From CAINVV01 sp963663675 (GTDB lineage: Bacteria; Bacteroidota; Bacteroidia; Bacteroidales; Prolixibacteraceae), in assembly GCA_963663675.1 (NCBI GenBank), contig OY760498.1, positions 1,860,001 to 1,924,000 on the forward strand: 64,000 bases of DNA, read 5' to 3'. Position numbers and translations under genes: made by a program. Under the pieces are notes generated by a model. That model searched no databases, was not told the origin of the DNA, and saw only the letters and a program-made list of their open reading frames with translations. The first letter of the stretch is position 1, and every line of letters starts with the position of its first letter. Below are positions 15,142 to 23,777 of the stretch, piece after piece.

Positions 15142-16746
15142 CTACTCATCCGGTTTATCTTCATCGTAACTGATAATCTGTTTTTCAAACTTATTTCTAT
15201 AAATGTTACTTAAAATGCGAACAATGGCATGACCAAAAACGGCCATCAAAGTCAGAATAAACATCCAGTAACCTATGTTATCCTGAGTTTTGTTGGAATC
15301 ACGCCCCGGAAGATAAAACCCGGTAAGTTTTGCCAGCCTCCCGCTGGTACGTGTATGGCATTCAGCACAACTAACCGATTGCTCTTTCGGTGAGACCATA
15401 TGGTTTACTGGCCAGTACATAACCGTTTCGACAAATGCGTATTGACCACTGTATGCAAGGCCCGATTCCTTCATCCCGGCAGCAACAGCTTCGTCCCATT
15501 TAAAATCTTCCCAGAAAGCACTGTCACCTTCGGCCTCTCCATAAAGTTTTGGCTGTACCAGCCGGTTGTATACTTTGTCATAGATCTGGTCTCCAACGTG
15601 AATTTTCACCGGGATTATTTTTGATAAACGATCATGATGAGATCCGTTGAGTGTATTCATTTTTACAGGAATGGATTTAATGGTGTCACCCAGAATGTAC
15701 TGATCTGCTGTACCGTTAAACCATATATAATCGGGTATTACATTGCGTTTCCAAACAAATGATCCTTTAATAGACATATAACTATGGTTGCCCAGTGAAT
15801 CCTCTTCTTCGTAGGGTTTCCCATCCTTAAGCTTCCCGGCGTCAGACCATTTCCATGACATTTTTGTCGAATTGACTTTAGCGTAACGCGGGATGTGACA
15901 AGCCTGGCATGAAACCCTTGATCCGTGGCGATTAAGCACTTCGCTGAGGTGAGGAGTAGAAGTATGGCATTGTTCGCAGGTGGCCCGGTTGGTATTATCT
16001 GTGGATACTGAATATAATTTACCAATAATGTTGTGGTTTTTTGCAGTATGACAGGCAACGCATTCAAGATTCATTCCATTCGCTCCCATGTGTACATCGA
16101 CTTCCCTGGTACATGAGTTTAGGGCGACATCAAGGTCACCATGTTTCACATTATTTCCTCCCCCTCCAAAAGAATGACAGGATCCGCAATTGCTTTTTCT
16201 TGGTGAACCTACACTAAGTGCCACATTTTCAAGATTTACCGTACGATCGGGATAACCGGCCATTGATGCTCCTTTCAGATATTCCTCGCTGTTATCATGA
16301 CAGACCATGCAATCGACATTGCGTGCATTGTTAAAATCGTAATGGCTGCTGGTCATACCATAACCAATGTGGCATTTTGCACAGGATTTTTGGTTAGAAT
16401 TAGTTCCCAGGCAAAAATTATTCATTACGTTTTTCTTTCCGGCAGATGAAATACCCCGGCCTTCAACATAAGTTGCCCGTTCCCAATTCCAGTGTGATGA
16501 AGCCATAACCTCCTTGTGTGTCTCAGTATGACAGGAAAGACACGCTTCAGTAACTTCCTGAGGGGTCTTGAAATTTTTTTGCAGAGCCGGAAGTTTGTTA
16601 TGGTTAACTGAAGGCACAGGCTTTAAAGCAAACTTGTGCCTTAGTTCTTCGAGTTTAAGGTTGTAGTGATCCTCCTTTTGGAGCAGGTTGACCATTACCA
16701 ATGTGATTGTTAATCCAATGATTACAAGTGAAATGTTTCGTAGCAT
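15142..16746 (-). CDS. Octaheme c-type cytochrome, tetrathionate reductase family (OTR-like)
   Basis: About 534 residues from the ATG at 16746; an in-frame ATG at 16779 is unlikely because it lies in the operator. An N-terminal hydrophobic segment exports and may anchor it, and a second near the C-terminus (NIGYWMFILTLMAVFGHAIV) makes it a membrane-anchored periplasmic enzyme. Eight CxxCH heme sites are visible: CLSCH, CAKCH, CMVCH, CGSCH, CVACH, CEQCH, CQACH and CAECH. This matches the octaheme tetrathionate reductase family, whose Shewanella member reduces tetrathionate, nitrite and hydroxylamine in vitro. The true substrate here is open. The adjacent cytochrome b could feed quinol electrons to it. 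Confidence 0.87.
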   Translation of the reverse strand: MLRNISLVIIGLTITLVMVNLLQKEDHYNLKLEELRHKFALKPVPSVNHNKLPALQKNFKTPQEVTEACLSCHTETHKEVMASSHWNWERATYVEGRGISSAGKKNVMNNFCLGTNSNQKSCAKCHIGYGMTSSHYDFNNARNVDCMVCHDNSEEYLKGASMAGYPDRTVNLENVALSVGSPRKSNCGSCHSFGGGGNNVKHGDLDVALNSCTREVDVHMGANGMNLECVACHTAKNHNIIGKLYSVSTDNTNRATCEQCHTSTPHLSEVLNRHGSRVSCQACHIPRYAKVNSTKMSWKWSDAGKLKDGKPYEEEDSLGNHSYMSIKGSFVWKRNVIPDYIWFNGTADQYILGDTIKSIPVKMNTLNGSHHDRLSKIIPVKIHVGDQIYDKVYNRLVQPKLYGEAEGDSAFWEDFKWDEAVAAGMKESGLAYSGQYAFVETVMYWPVNHMVSPKEQSVSCAECHTRTSGRLAKLTGFYLPGRDSNKTQDNIGYWMFILTLMAVFGHAIVRILSNIYRNKFEKQIISYDEDKPDE

Positions 16747-17095
16747 AGCTATCTTGTGTCTTATAATAATTATGAGCATTTGCTCATAATTAAAGAATGC
16801 AAATATAATAATATATCAATATTGTATGCATGAGCTGAAAATATTCATTGGAAAAAGATTAAAAAAGTTGTTTAGTCGCTCCAAATCTTTTCTATGTATG
16901 AATAATGCAAAAATTTGGTGCCAGAAAAATTAATATGACTTGATAGAAGTATCAGGTTTATCCTATTAACAGCTTATAGATCCCTCTGGTGGTTAGTAAG
17001 ATTAAGGTTCTAACTGGTAATTTATTCTGCGATAAATTTTAGTGGATTGATTCCAATTTGCTATCTTTATCCATTATGGTCTAAATAATTATAGT
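16747..17095. other. Intergenic region between octaheme cytochrome and SQR-like genes
   Basis: This 349-bp AT-rich stretch separates divergent genes. It holds the palindromic operator at 16772-16787, a minus-strand TATATTTG (16800-16807) suited as -7 box for the cytochrome operon, and a plus-strand TATCTTTA (17062-17069), close to the -7 consensus, before the SQR-like gene. No coding potential was seen in it. Confidence 0.5.
16772..16787. promoter_or_regulatory. Palindromic operator candidate ATGAGCATTTGCTCAT
   Basis: One mismatch from the perfect copy at 11599 and extended by flanking bases to ATTATGAGCATTTGCTCATAAT, an inverted repeat with a single unpaired centre step. It lies 26 bp upstream of the octaheme cytochrome ATG and 12 bp downstream of a minus-strand -7 box, so binding would cover the transcription start and suggests repression. 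Confidence 0.65.
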
Positions 17096-18553
17096 ATGGC
17101 AAAAATCGTTGTTTTAGGTGCAGGAATTTCGGGGCATACTGCGGCAGCCTTTTTGAAGAAGAAACTGGGACATAGACATGAGGTTGTAGTTGTCAGTCCC
17201 GGAGCTTATTACCAATGGATTCCATCCAATATCTGGGTTGGAGTTGGTAAAATGACCATTGACCAGGTTCGGTTTAAATTGAAACCTGTATATGACCGCT
17301 GGAAAATAGATTTTCACCAGGCAAAAGCCACGGCCATATTTCCTGAAGGTGATCAAACTTCAGAGCGGCCTTATGTTTCCATCGAATACACCAGTGAAGA
17401 AAAGAGGGGTGAGAAGGTTTCCATTGATTATGATTACCTGGTCAACGCGACCGGTCCCAAACTAAATTTTGAAGCTACTGAAGGCCTGGGCCCTGGTAAG
17501 TATACCCATTCTGTTTGTTCATGTGACCATGCCGTGGCCACCTGGAAGGAACTTCAAACCTGCATTCAGAGAATGGAACAAGGTGAAAAAGTTAAATTCC
17601 TCATTGGGACAGGGCATCCGGCTGCTACGTGCCAGGGTGCTGCTTTTGAATATGCTCTAAATGTTGCTTATGAAATACGATCCCGCGGACTCATGCATAT
17701 GGCTGAGATAACCTGGATATCAAATGAATATGAATTGGGCGATTTTGGAATGGGAGGAGCCTTCATTAAGAGGGGTGGTTATATTACGCCCACGAAAGTG
17801 TTCAGCGAATCAATTTTTGCTGAATATGGTATCAAGTGGATTAAGCGTGCAGGTGTATTGAAAGTTGAAAAAGGGGTGGCCCACTATGAAACGCTTGATG
17901 GACAAATGCATACGATCCCATTTGATTTTGCCATGCTGATACCTGCTTTTGCCGGTGTCGGAATGAAAGCTTTTAATAAAGAGGGTGAAGATATTTCCGG
18001 ACAGCTGTTTGTTCCAAACGGACTTATGAAAGTGGATGCGGATTATTCCGGGAAAGCTTTTGAAGACTGGTCTGTAGAGGACTGGCCATCCGTATACCAA
18101 AGTCCGGCTTTCAAAAATATTTTTGCAACCGGAATCGCATTCGCACCTCCGCATCAGATTTCAAAACCGATGAAGAGTCCGAACGGGACACTTATCACTC
18201 CCGCGCCACCACGCACAGGGATGCCTTCAGGCGTCATTGGCAAAATTGTGGCCTTGAATATTGTCGATAAGATTTTAACAGGAAATACCGTATTTAAGCA
18301 CAAGGCATCAATGGGCAAGATGGGTGCAGCATGTGTAGTTTCCTCAGGTTTCAGCCTATTAAAAGGCAATGCAGCGACCATGACCGTTTATCCAATTGTT
18401 CCTAACTGGGAGAAATACCCGGAGTGGGGCAGGGATATAAAATATACAGTAGGTGAAGCTGGCCTGGCAGGACACTGGATTAAACTGTTTTTACATTATA
18501 TGTTTATTCACAAGGCAAAAGGATATCCGTTCTGGTGGCTGATACCAGAGTAG
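17096..18553 (+). CDS. Sulfide:quinone oxidoreductase-like flavoprotein
   Basis: A 485-residue FAD protein with VVLGAGISGHTAA (residues 5-17) binding ADP and SQR-like motifs YYQWIPSNIWVGVG and GTGHPAATCQGAAFEY. Cysteines suited to the redox-active set are C141/C143 (SVCSCDHA), C179 (TCQGA) and one near residue 413 (GAACVVSSG). The C-terminus is amphipathic and aromatic (LFLHYMFIHKAKGYPFWWL), as expected for monotopic membrane binding near the quinone. SQR oxidises sulfide to polysulfide or sulfane sulfur and reduces quinone. It is a divergent SQR of longer length than classic enzymes; the product and physiological direction cannot be set from sequence. The persulfide reductase and cytochrome bd in the same island fit sulfide handling. 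Confidence 0.82.
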   Translation: MAKIVVLGAGISGHTAAAFLKKKLGHRHEVVVVSPGAYYQWIPSNIWVGVGKMTIDQVRFKLKPVYDRWKIDFHQAKATAIFPEGDQTSERPYVSIEYTSEEKRGEKVSIDYDYLVNATGPKLNFEATEGLGPGKYTHSVCSCDHAVATWKELQTCIQRMEQGEKVKFLIGTGHPAATCQGAAFEYALNVAYEIRSRGLMHMAEITWISNEYELGDFGMGGAFIKRGGYITPTKVFSESIFAEYGIKWIKRAGVLKVEKGVAHYETLDGQMHTIPFDFAMLIPAFAGVGMKAFNKEGEDISGQLFVPNGLMKVDADYSGKAFEDWSVEDWPSVYQSPAFKNIFATGIAFAPPHQISKPMKSPNGTLITPAPPRTGMPSGVIGKIVALNIVDKILTGNTVFKHKASMGKMGAACVVSSGFSLLKGNAATMTVYPIVPNWEKYPEWGRDIKYTVGEAGLAGHWIKLFLHYMFIHKAKGYPFWWLIPE

Positions 18554-18648
18554 AAGAAATAGATTGAAATAAAGTTGAAATATCATGCGGATATTAGCTT
18601 CGCTGATCTTTGATTCCACCAGGCAATTAAAAACTAAATTATATACTC

Positions 18649-18804
18649 ATGAAAAATATAGTTCGTGGATATTACGATGAATCCTATCCCCCGATTCCAA
18701 CCCGTGCAACTCGCTTCTGGAGGCGAAATCTGATTTGGCAGGCCTGGCGTTTTGTTGTTTTAAACATTAAGATGATGCGCATTATTGTTGGCGGGCACTC
18801 TTAA
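18649..18804 (+). CDS. Small basic/aromatic protein after SQR-like gene
   Basis: A 51-codon frame with an ATG at 18649 and stop at 18802-18804. The protein begins MKNIVRGYYDESYPPIPTRA, continues with RFWRRNLIWQAWRFVVLN and ends MMRIIVGGHS. Its amphipathic Trp/Arg-rich helix could lie on the membrane surface. It follows the SQR-like gene by 95 bp on the same strand. I have a weak recollection of similar short proteins near SQR genes, but cannot verify it; function unknown. Confidence 0.5.
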   Translation: MKNIVRGYYDESYPPIPTRATRFWRRNLIWQAWRFVVLNIKMMRIIVGGHS

Positions 18805-18908
18805 TTTTTAACACAACTTCATATATTTTCTGAGCAGGTGTAACCAAAAATACCTTGTCAGCCTTTACCATTTGTCTGAAATCCGGGAAAACAGGTTGTT
18901 TTTAATTT

Positions 18909-19517
18909 CTATTTAACCATGGATCCAATAAAATTGCTTATCCCAGTGAAAACCATCTGGACTCCAATGGTTGCAACGATGAGCCCGATTATACGGATCA
19001 GAGCGTTCATGAGATTAAACTTTGAAAAAATTCTTCCAATATTTTTGGCATAAATCATAACCAATAAGTTCACAGTCAAAGCGGCGATGATGGCTATTAT
19101 GGTGATAACCTGACCATAATGTGCAGGAAATGTCACTGCTGCCGTAATAGTGGCAGGTCCTGCTATCATTGGCATAGCGATTGGTACGGCCGAAAGATCT
19201 GTCAGCTTGACATTTTGATCGACCTGGAGAAATGCTCCTTTCTGCAAACCTGTAATTCCATTGTAAAAAAGTACAACTCCGCAAGTGACTTGAAACGCAT
19301 ACAATTGGATATGAAATACATAATTAAATATCAAATGCCCCAGGAACAAGAAAAAAATAAGAATAATCAGTGCTGTAAAAGTTGATTTAGTGGATAAATA
19401 TCTCAGTTCTTTGTCTGAGAACTGACCTTGCAGCGAGGTAATTACAAATATTTTTTGAATTGGGTTTACTAAGGCGAGTAGGGCGACAAAACTTCCAATT
19501 AAAAGCTGGATATCCAT
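18909..19517 (-). CDS. MarC family integral membrane protein
   Basis: A 202-residue MarC/NAAT-type protein with six hydrophobic segments. It shows the family's ALVNPIQKIFV at the N-terminus and AVPIAMPMIAGPATITAAVT in the middle. Despite the name, MarC is not a proven drug transporter, and some relatives have been linked to amino-acid transport. It stands alone between the SQR-like unit and cytochrome bd on the minus strand, with ~224 bp upstream. No specific substrate is suggested by context. Confidence 0.88.
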   Translation of the reverse strand: MDIQLLIGSFVALLALVNPIQKIFVITSLQGQFSDKELRYLSTKSTFTALIILIFFLFLGHLIFNYVFHIQLYAFQVTCGVVLFYNGITGLQKGAFLQVDQNVKLTDLSAVPIAMPMIAGPATITAAVTFPAHYGQVITIIAIIAALTVNLLVMIYAKNIGRIFSKFNLMNALIRIIGLIVATIGVQMVFTGISNFIGSMVK

Positions 19518-19741
19518 ATGTGTCTGATTTTAAAAGATTTAATAGCTTATAAAATGACTATGTTGGATTGAAATAAGATCCCATTTTAAAATGAGCGCAA
19601 TTATCTTCCACCAGACAAACAGATCAAAAAGCTCATCGTTTTTTTTCCAATAAAATTTAGTTGCCATCTTCCCGGGAAATTCAATAAAGGAGGCTCCCTT
19701 TTACACCTGGCAAATTGCAATGGATGATTATTTCAGCAGAT

Positions 19742-19858
19742 TTATTTAGGACGTGAACCCTCTTTATCTTCAACCCTTTTCAAAATGGAATCAATACTCA
19801 GAAATGAAATTGCAATCAACAAAGGCCAACTGAGCAGCCATATTATTTGTGCGATCAT
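19742..19858 (-). CDS. CydX-like single-span peptide downstream of cydB
   Basis: A 38-codon frame with an ATG at 19858: MIAQIIWLLSWPLLIAISFL then SIDSILKRVEDKEGSRPK. It has one hydrophobic helix and a charged C-terminal tail, the layout of CydX (37 residues in E. coli), which stabilises cytochrome bd hemes. It begins 34 bp after the cydB stop on the same strand, exactly where cydX lies in proteobacteria. Sequence identity to known CydX is low, so the assignment rests on position, size and topology. Confidence 0.6.
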   Translation of the reverse strand: MIAQIIWLLSWPLLIAISFLSIDSILKRVEDKEGSRPK

Positions 19859-19892
19859 GTCATTCAATTTTTAAATGTAACTTACAGTGAAC

Positions 19893-21065
19893 TTAGTATA
19901 TATGTGACTCATTTTTAAGCTCTTCCGCATCAATTTTCTTGCTGTCAATAGCCCGCCAGGCGATCCAGATGTAGGCTATGACAAGTGGAACAAGCAAGGA
20001 AACATAACTCATTACGGTTAGTGTATAATAACTGGAAGAGCTGTTTCCGATGGTCAGTGAACTCTGCAGATCGAAGGTTGACGGGTAATAGGCAGTATGA
20101 TTGAAACCTGCAAGCAGGAACAATGCAAAAACAGTCAGAATTGTTCCGATGCCTGCTCCCCAAATTCCTCTTGTACTGCATTTCTCAAAACAGGTGATTG
20201 GCCTGATAATTCCGATCAGTACCAGGGCAACTCCAATAACCAGGAGAAAGGCAACTAATGGCATTTGAATGAGATTGTGCAGATATTTGAAGGCTTCCAT
20301 CGAAACCTCTCCTGTTGACGGATTTACTGCAAAGCCTGAAGACAACAATGTCCAGATAACAAAGCCAAGGAAGAAAACAACAAATGGAATTGCATTAATC
20401 AGAAGATGTTTTTTTATGCGCTCCATCATGTCTGCATGTTTGATTCTGTTCATGAAATAAAGCAAGGCCAGGACCCTTGTTAAAAAGAGAACTGTGAGTC
20501 CCAACAAGAGGTTGTGAAGACTGAGTGCTGCTTCCAGTCCATGGGCGGGGCCTCTCCATTCAGATATTATGGGCATTTTATTGCCTGTCAGCAGGGTAAT
20601 TCTGCTCATATCAACAGAAAACAGGGATCCTGTGAAGAAGGTAGCAACTGCTGTTCCAATCAGTAGAGGTGCTACAATGCCATTAATCAGCAAAAAGGTC
20701 TCAAAAGTCCTTTTGCCCAAAAAATTATTGACTTTACTTCTGTACTCGTAGGATACAGCCTGAATGATAAATGCAAACAGTATCAGTATCCACACCCAGT
20801 ATGCTCCGCCAAAACTGGTGGAATAAAACAATGGGAAGGAGGCAAAAAAGGCTCCGCCAAAAGTAACAAGCGTAGTAAAGGTAAATTCCCATTTGCGTCC
20901 AAGAAGGTTGATCAGAAGTGTTCTCTCCTCATTTGTTTTCCCAATGGTATAAATCAGGGTCTGTCCTCCCTGCACAAACATCAGAAACACCAGTATGGCT
21001 CCTAAAAGTGAGACAATGATCCACCAGTAGTGCTGCAGTGAAATATATGGAATTGCATCGATCAT
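19893..21065 (-). CDS. cydB: Cytochrome bd quinol oxidase subunit II
   Basis: A 390-residue membrane protein with eight to nine helices, the expected length for CydB. It shows WWIIVSLLGAILVFLMFVQG near the start and DMSRITLLTGNKMPIISEWR in the first periplasmic segment. It forms the heterodimer with CydA that reduces oxygen to water with menaquinol and gives resistance to oxygen, sulfide and nitric oxide. It starts 25 bp after the cydA stop. A CydX-like peptide follows. Cytochrome bd is the only terminal oxidase in view, fitting a nanaerobic or oxygen-tolerant anaerobe. Confidence 0.95.
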   Translation of the reverse strand: MIDAIPYISLQHYWWIIVSLLGAILVFLMFVQGGQTLIYTIGKTNEERTLLINLLGRKWEFTFTTLVTFGGAFFASFPLFYSTSFGGAYWVWILILFAFIIQAVSYEYRSKVNNFLGKRTFETFLLINGIVAPLLIGTAVATFFTGSLFSVDMSRITLLTGNKMPIISEWRGPAHGLEAALSLHNLLLGLTVLFLTRVLALLYFMNRIKHADMMERIKKHLLINAIPFVVFFLGFVIWTLLSSGFAVNPSTGEVSMEAFKYLHNLIQMPLVAFLLVIGVALVLIGIIRPITCFEKCSTRGIWGAGIGTILTVFALFLLAGFNHTAYYPSTFDLQSSLTIGNSSSSYYTLTVMSYVSLLVPLVIAYIWIAWRAIDSKKIDAEELKNESHIY

Positions 21066-21090
21066 GATTTCAGATTTTAATGGTTAGTTA

Positions 21091-22644
21091 TCAATGATTA
21101 CTTAAGTCTTCGGATGGACCCTTTTTTATACTAGCGGTCATGATCCGTATTTCAGCGATCAATAATGCGGTAAAGATGACAAAGAACATACAGAAAGTGA
21201 TTTGAACTGATGCAGATTTTAATTGTGATACAGCAGCAATCGTTGGAAGAATGTCCTGAATTACCCACGGTTGCCGACCTACCTCTGCCACAACCCAGCC
21301 AAGTTCTGATGCAATGTATGCCAAAGGAATTGACCAAAGGGCGGTATAAAGTATAAACCTTTTCTTTTGGATGGTGTTTTTCATTGTCAGCAATAGCACC
21401 ACCAAAAACAGTGCTCCAAAATGAACTCCAAGTCCAACCATGATGCGGAATGAATAGAAGGTGGTAGGAACATCGGGAACCAGTTCGTTGACATCTCGCC
21501 CGGCATAATAACCATATCCGAAATTCGGATAATTTGCTTCAAAACTTGCCAATGAGCTTTTTGCCAGCGAGTCGTCACCTGCTTTCTTTGCATTTCTGTA
21601 TTCAGCCAGAGAGCGGATGGCAATCAGTCCTTTCTCAGATCTTTCCCGGATAGATGCAATTTGATGCTCCTGATTTCCCTGAACCAGGTCTTTTATCCCG
21701 GGAACGTAGGCATTCGGATCAAGAAACGCCATGTATGACAACATATTGGGAATTTCGATTTCAAATCTGAAATTTTGTTTTTTATGCAAGGTTTCATTTG
21801 GATCCGCTTTGAGTATTCCAATAGCAACAAGCGGTGCATTCTGCTGCCCGACGTACAGGTTTTCCATGGCAGCAAATTTCATGGGTTGATATTTTGCCAT
21901 GTTTCTGGCTGATCCGTCACCTGTAAGTACTACAAAAGCTGTGGTTAGCAAACCAAAGACCGATGCCACGATAATGCTTTTTTTTGCCAGGTCATGTTCC
22001 CTGTTTTTTAGCAGGTACCAGGCGCTTACACCAATGACAAATATGGAGGCCAAAACATAACCGGATGAGATGGTATGCAGGAATTTATTGACAGCAACAG
22101 GATTTAAAAGTACCTCCCAGAAATTAACCATTTCATTTCGGACCGTGTCGGGATTGAATTTCATCCCGGCAGGATTTTGCATCCAGCCATTTGCTACCAG
22201 TATCCATAAGGCAGAAAGGTTTGATCCTATGGCAACAAGCCAGGTTGACAACAAGTGAAATTTCTTACTTACCTTATTCCATCCAAAAAACATTACGGCA
22301 ATAAATGTACTTTCCAGGAAAAATGCCATAATTCCTTCAATGGCTAAGGGGGCCCCAAAAATGTCGCCTACAAACCATGAATAATTCGACCAGTTGGTTC
22401 CAAATTCAAATTCCAGGATAATCCCTGTAGCTATGCCAATTGCGAAGTTTATGCCAAACAGGCTCATCCAGAATTTGGTAATACGTTTCCACTCCGGATT
22501 ACCGGAACGAACGTATAAGGTCTCCATAAATGCTATTATAAACGAAAGTCCAAGCGTTAAAGGCACGAACAACCAGTGATACATGGCAGTGAGTGCAAAT
22601 TGTGCCCGGGACCAGTCGACAAGTGAAAAATCGATATTTTCCAT
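21091..22644 (-). CDS. cydA: Cytochrome bd quinol oxidase subunit I
   Basis: A 517-residue CydA. H23 in TAMYHWLFVPLTLG is the heme ligand equivalent to E. coli His19, EFEFGTNWSNYSWFVGDIFG and AIEGIMAFFLEST hold conserved acids of the proton and heme region, and EVGRQPW is the CydA signature. The quinol-binding loop between helices VI and VII includes a stretch LADPNETL-to-ELVPDVP of moderate length. It catalyses menaquinol oxidation and oxygen reduction. Operon cydA-cydB-CydX-like. About 260 bp lie upstream without an obvious gene. Confidence 0.96.
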   Translation of the reverse strand: MENIDFSLVDWSRAQFALTAMYHWLFVPLTLGLSFIIAFMETLYVRSGNPEWKRITKFWMSLFGINFAIGIATGIILEFEFGTNWSNYSWFVGDIFGAPLAIEGIMAFFLESTFIAVMFFGWNKVSKKFHLLSTWLVAIGSNLSALWILVANGWMQNPAGMKFNPDTVRNEMVNFWEVLLNPVAVNKFLHTISSGYVLASIFVIGVSAWYLLKNREHDLAKKSIIVASVFGLLTTAFVVLTGDGSARNMAKYQPMKFAAMENLYVGQQNAPLVAIGILKADPNETLHKKQNFRFEIEIPNMLSYMAFLDPNAYVPGIKDLVQGNQEHQIASIRERSEKGLIAIRSLAEYRNAKKAGDDSLAKSSLASFEANYPNFGYGYYAGRDVNELVPDVPTTFYSFRIMVGLGVHFGALFLVVLLLTMKNTIQKKRFILYTALWSIPLAYIASELGWVVAEVGRQPWVIQDILPTIAAVSQLKSASVQITFCMFFVIFTALLIAEIRIMTASIKKGPSEDLSNH

Positions 22645-22906
22645 AAGTTGTTATTTAGTAAGTTGTTCAAATACATGGTTACTTCGCTGTTCATCCGTTT
22701 TAAAATTGGATTTCAGGATATTTGGAAAGAAGAATAATTTCAGTACAAAAAAATTACAATCAATTTGATGATGATGATCGTCCAGAGTCTTCTGCCCAGG
22801 GTCATACTTTTAAAGCCCTGGTAATAAAACTGAAAGATATTGTTGAGAATTATCTTCATACTGTTGATTGGAAACATAAGACAATGAATCAGGGAATATC
22901 TAAATA

Positions 22907-23293
22907 TCAATGACTGCACTGATGACTGCTACTATCAGCCGTATGACTGTCATGATGGTGGCAGCTTTCACCACTATCCTTTATATTTCCCAGCAAGTAG
23001 TGTTTAACAACTTCGGCCGAGTCACCCATACACCCTCTAATTACTGATATCCCTGAATTTTTTAGAACATTGATGGCACCATTGCCGATACCACCTGCCA
23101 GCATTACAGATACACCATCGGCCGCAAGTATTTCAGCGATATTGGATTTGCATCCGCATCCCTGCAATGATGGAATCCTCTTTAATTCAGTGATTTCACT
23201 GTTTTCCGAAATGAGGAAGATATCATAAAAACTACAATGGCCAAAATGGTCATCAACCTGATTATTGCTTTTTACCGGAACTGCTATTTTCAT
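22907..23293 (-). CDS. NifX-fold protein with His/Cys-rich tail, copy 4
   Basis: A 128-residue PF02579 protein (KIAVPVKSNNQVDDHFGHC, then CGCKSNIAEILAADGVSVML and GGIGNGAINVLKNSGISV). It has two features the other copies lack: a CGC motif in the core and a C-terminal His/Cys/Ser tail (SCHHHDSHTADSSSHQCSH) that could bind Ni, Zn, Cu or another soft metal. A variant of the island palindrome with a minus-strand -7 box lies about 245 bp upstream. Its likely role is metal-sulfur cofactor or metal trafficking; the metal is unknown. Confidence 0.87.
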   Translation of the reverse strand: MKIAVPVKSNNQVDDHFGHCSFYDIFLISENSEITELKRIPSLQGCGCKSNIAEILAADGVSVMLAGGIGNGAINVLKNSGISVIRGCMGDSAEVVKHYLLGNIKDSGESCHHHDSHTADSSSHQCSH

Positions 23294-23311
23294 TTTATCA
23301 ATAGTATAAAA

Positions 23312-23437
23312 TTAATGATTTATTTTGATTAATTCGTTGTTGGTAAAAGAATTACAACCTTCGCATCTGATGTGAATCTCCAACCCGTCGATTAATATGA
23401 TATATTTTTGGCATTTGTTTTTTATTTCCAGATACAA
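23312..23437 (-). CDS. Possible leader ORF with CxxC, upstream of NifX-fold copy 4
   Basis: A 41-codon frame starting with TTG, ending in a stop at 23312-23314. It encodes LEIKNKCQKYIILIDGLEIH followed by IRCEGCNSFTNNELIKINH. The CEGC pair and regular amphipathic pattern look protein-like, and it lies between the predicted transcription start and the NifX-fold gene. The missing ATG weakens it. It could be a leader peptide, a small redox protein or chance. Confidence 0.28.
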   Translation of the reverse strand: MYLEIKNKCQKYIILIDGLEIHIRCEGCNSFTNNELIKINH

Positions 23438-23528
23438 AATTTCAAAAAAGTACGTTGGTTAAGCCAGGCAGTAGATTTATGATTGACGTTACAGGATGTA
23501 AGAAATCATGATTAGCCAATTTTTTTTA

Positions 23529-23552
23529 CAAATATAATGAACGTATGTTCAG
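23529..23552 (-). promoter_or_regulatory. Promoter -7 box with adjoining operator variant
   Basis: Minus-strand TATATTTG (23529-23536) matches TAnnTTTG. Directly upstream in that direction lies ATGAACGTATGTTCAG (23537-23552), an imperfect palindrome matching the island operator pattern TGARCRTWTGYTCA. Binding would cover the spacer of the promoter for NifX-fold copy 4. This is the weakest of the four sites. Confidence 0.4.
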
Positions 23553-23777
23553 AAAAATTCATTTCAAGATTAAAATGAGTCGAAGGGCAATCAATTTAGG
23601 TTTTATTCTGCCTTGTTATAGCGTGAAAACAGCATACAAAAAACCACAAAATTACCCGTGAACAAGCGGCAAGTTGTTAGTTAATTGTCTATAAGTGCAA
23701 ATATAATCCGGATATTACAATTTACTTTATGTTCCGGTATACGACCTATCAGTCCCTGTATATCTGAGAACAGGGCA

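Larger units (their letters stand above)
23294..23777. other. Region between beta-helix gene and NifX-fold copy 4
   Basis: 484 bp. It contains a possible 41-codon frame (23312-23437), a -7 box and operator copy near 23529-23552, and a second minus-strand TATATTTG at 23698-23705. The rest is AT-rich with no other recognisable feature. Confidence 0.4.
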
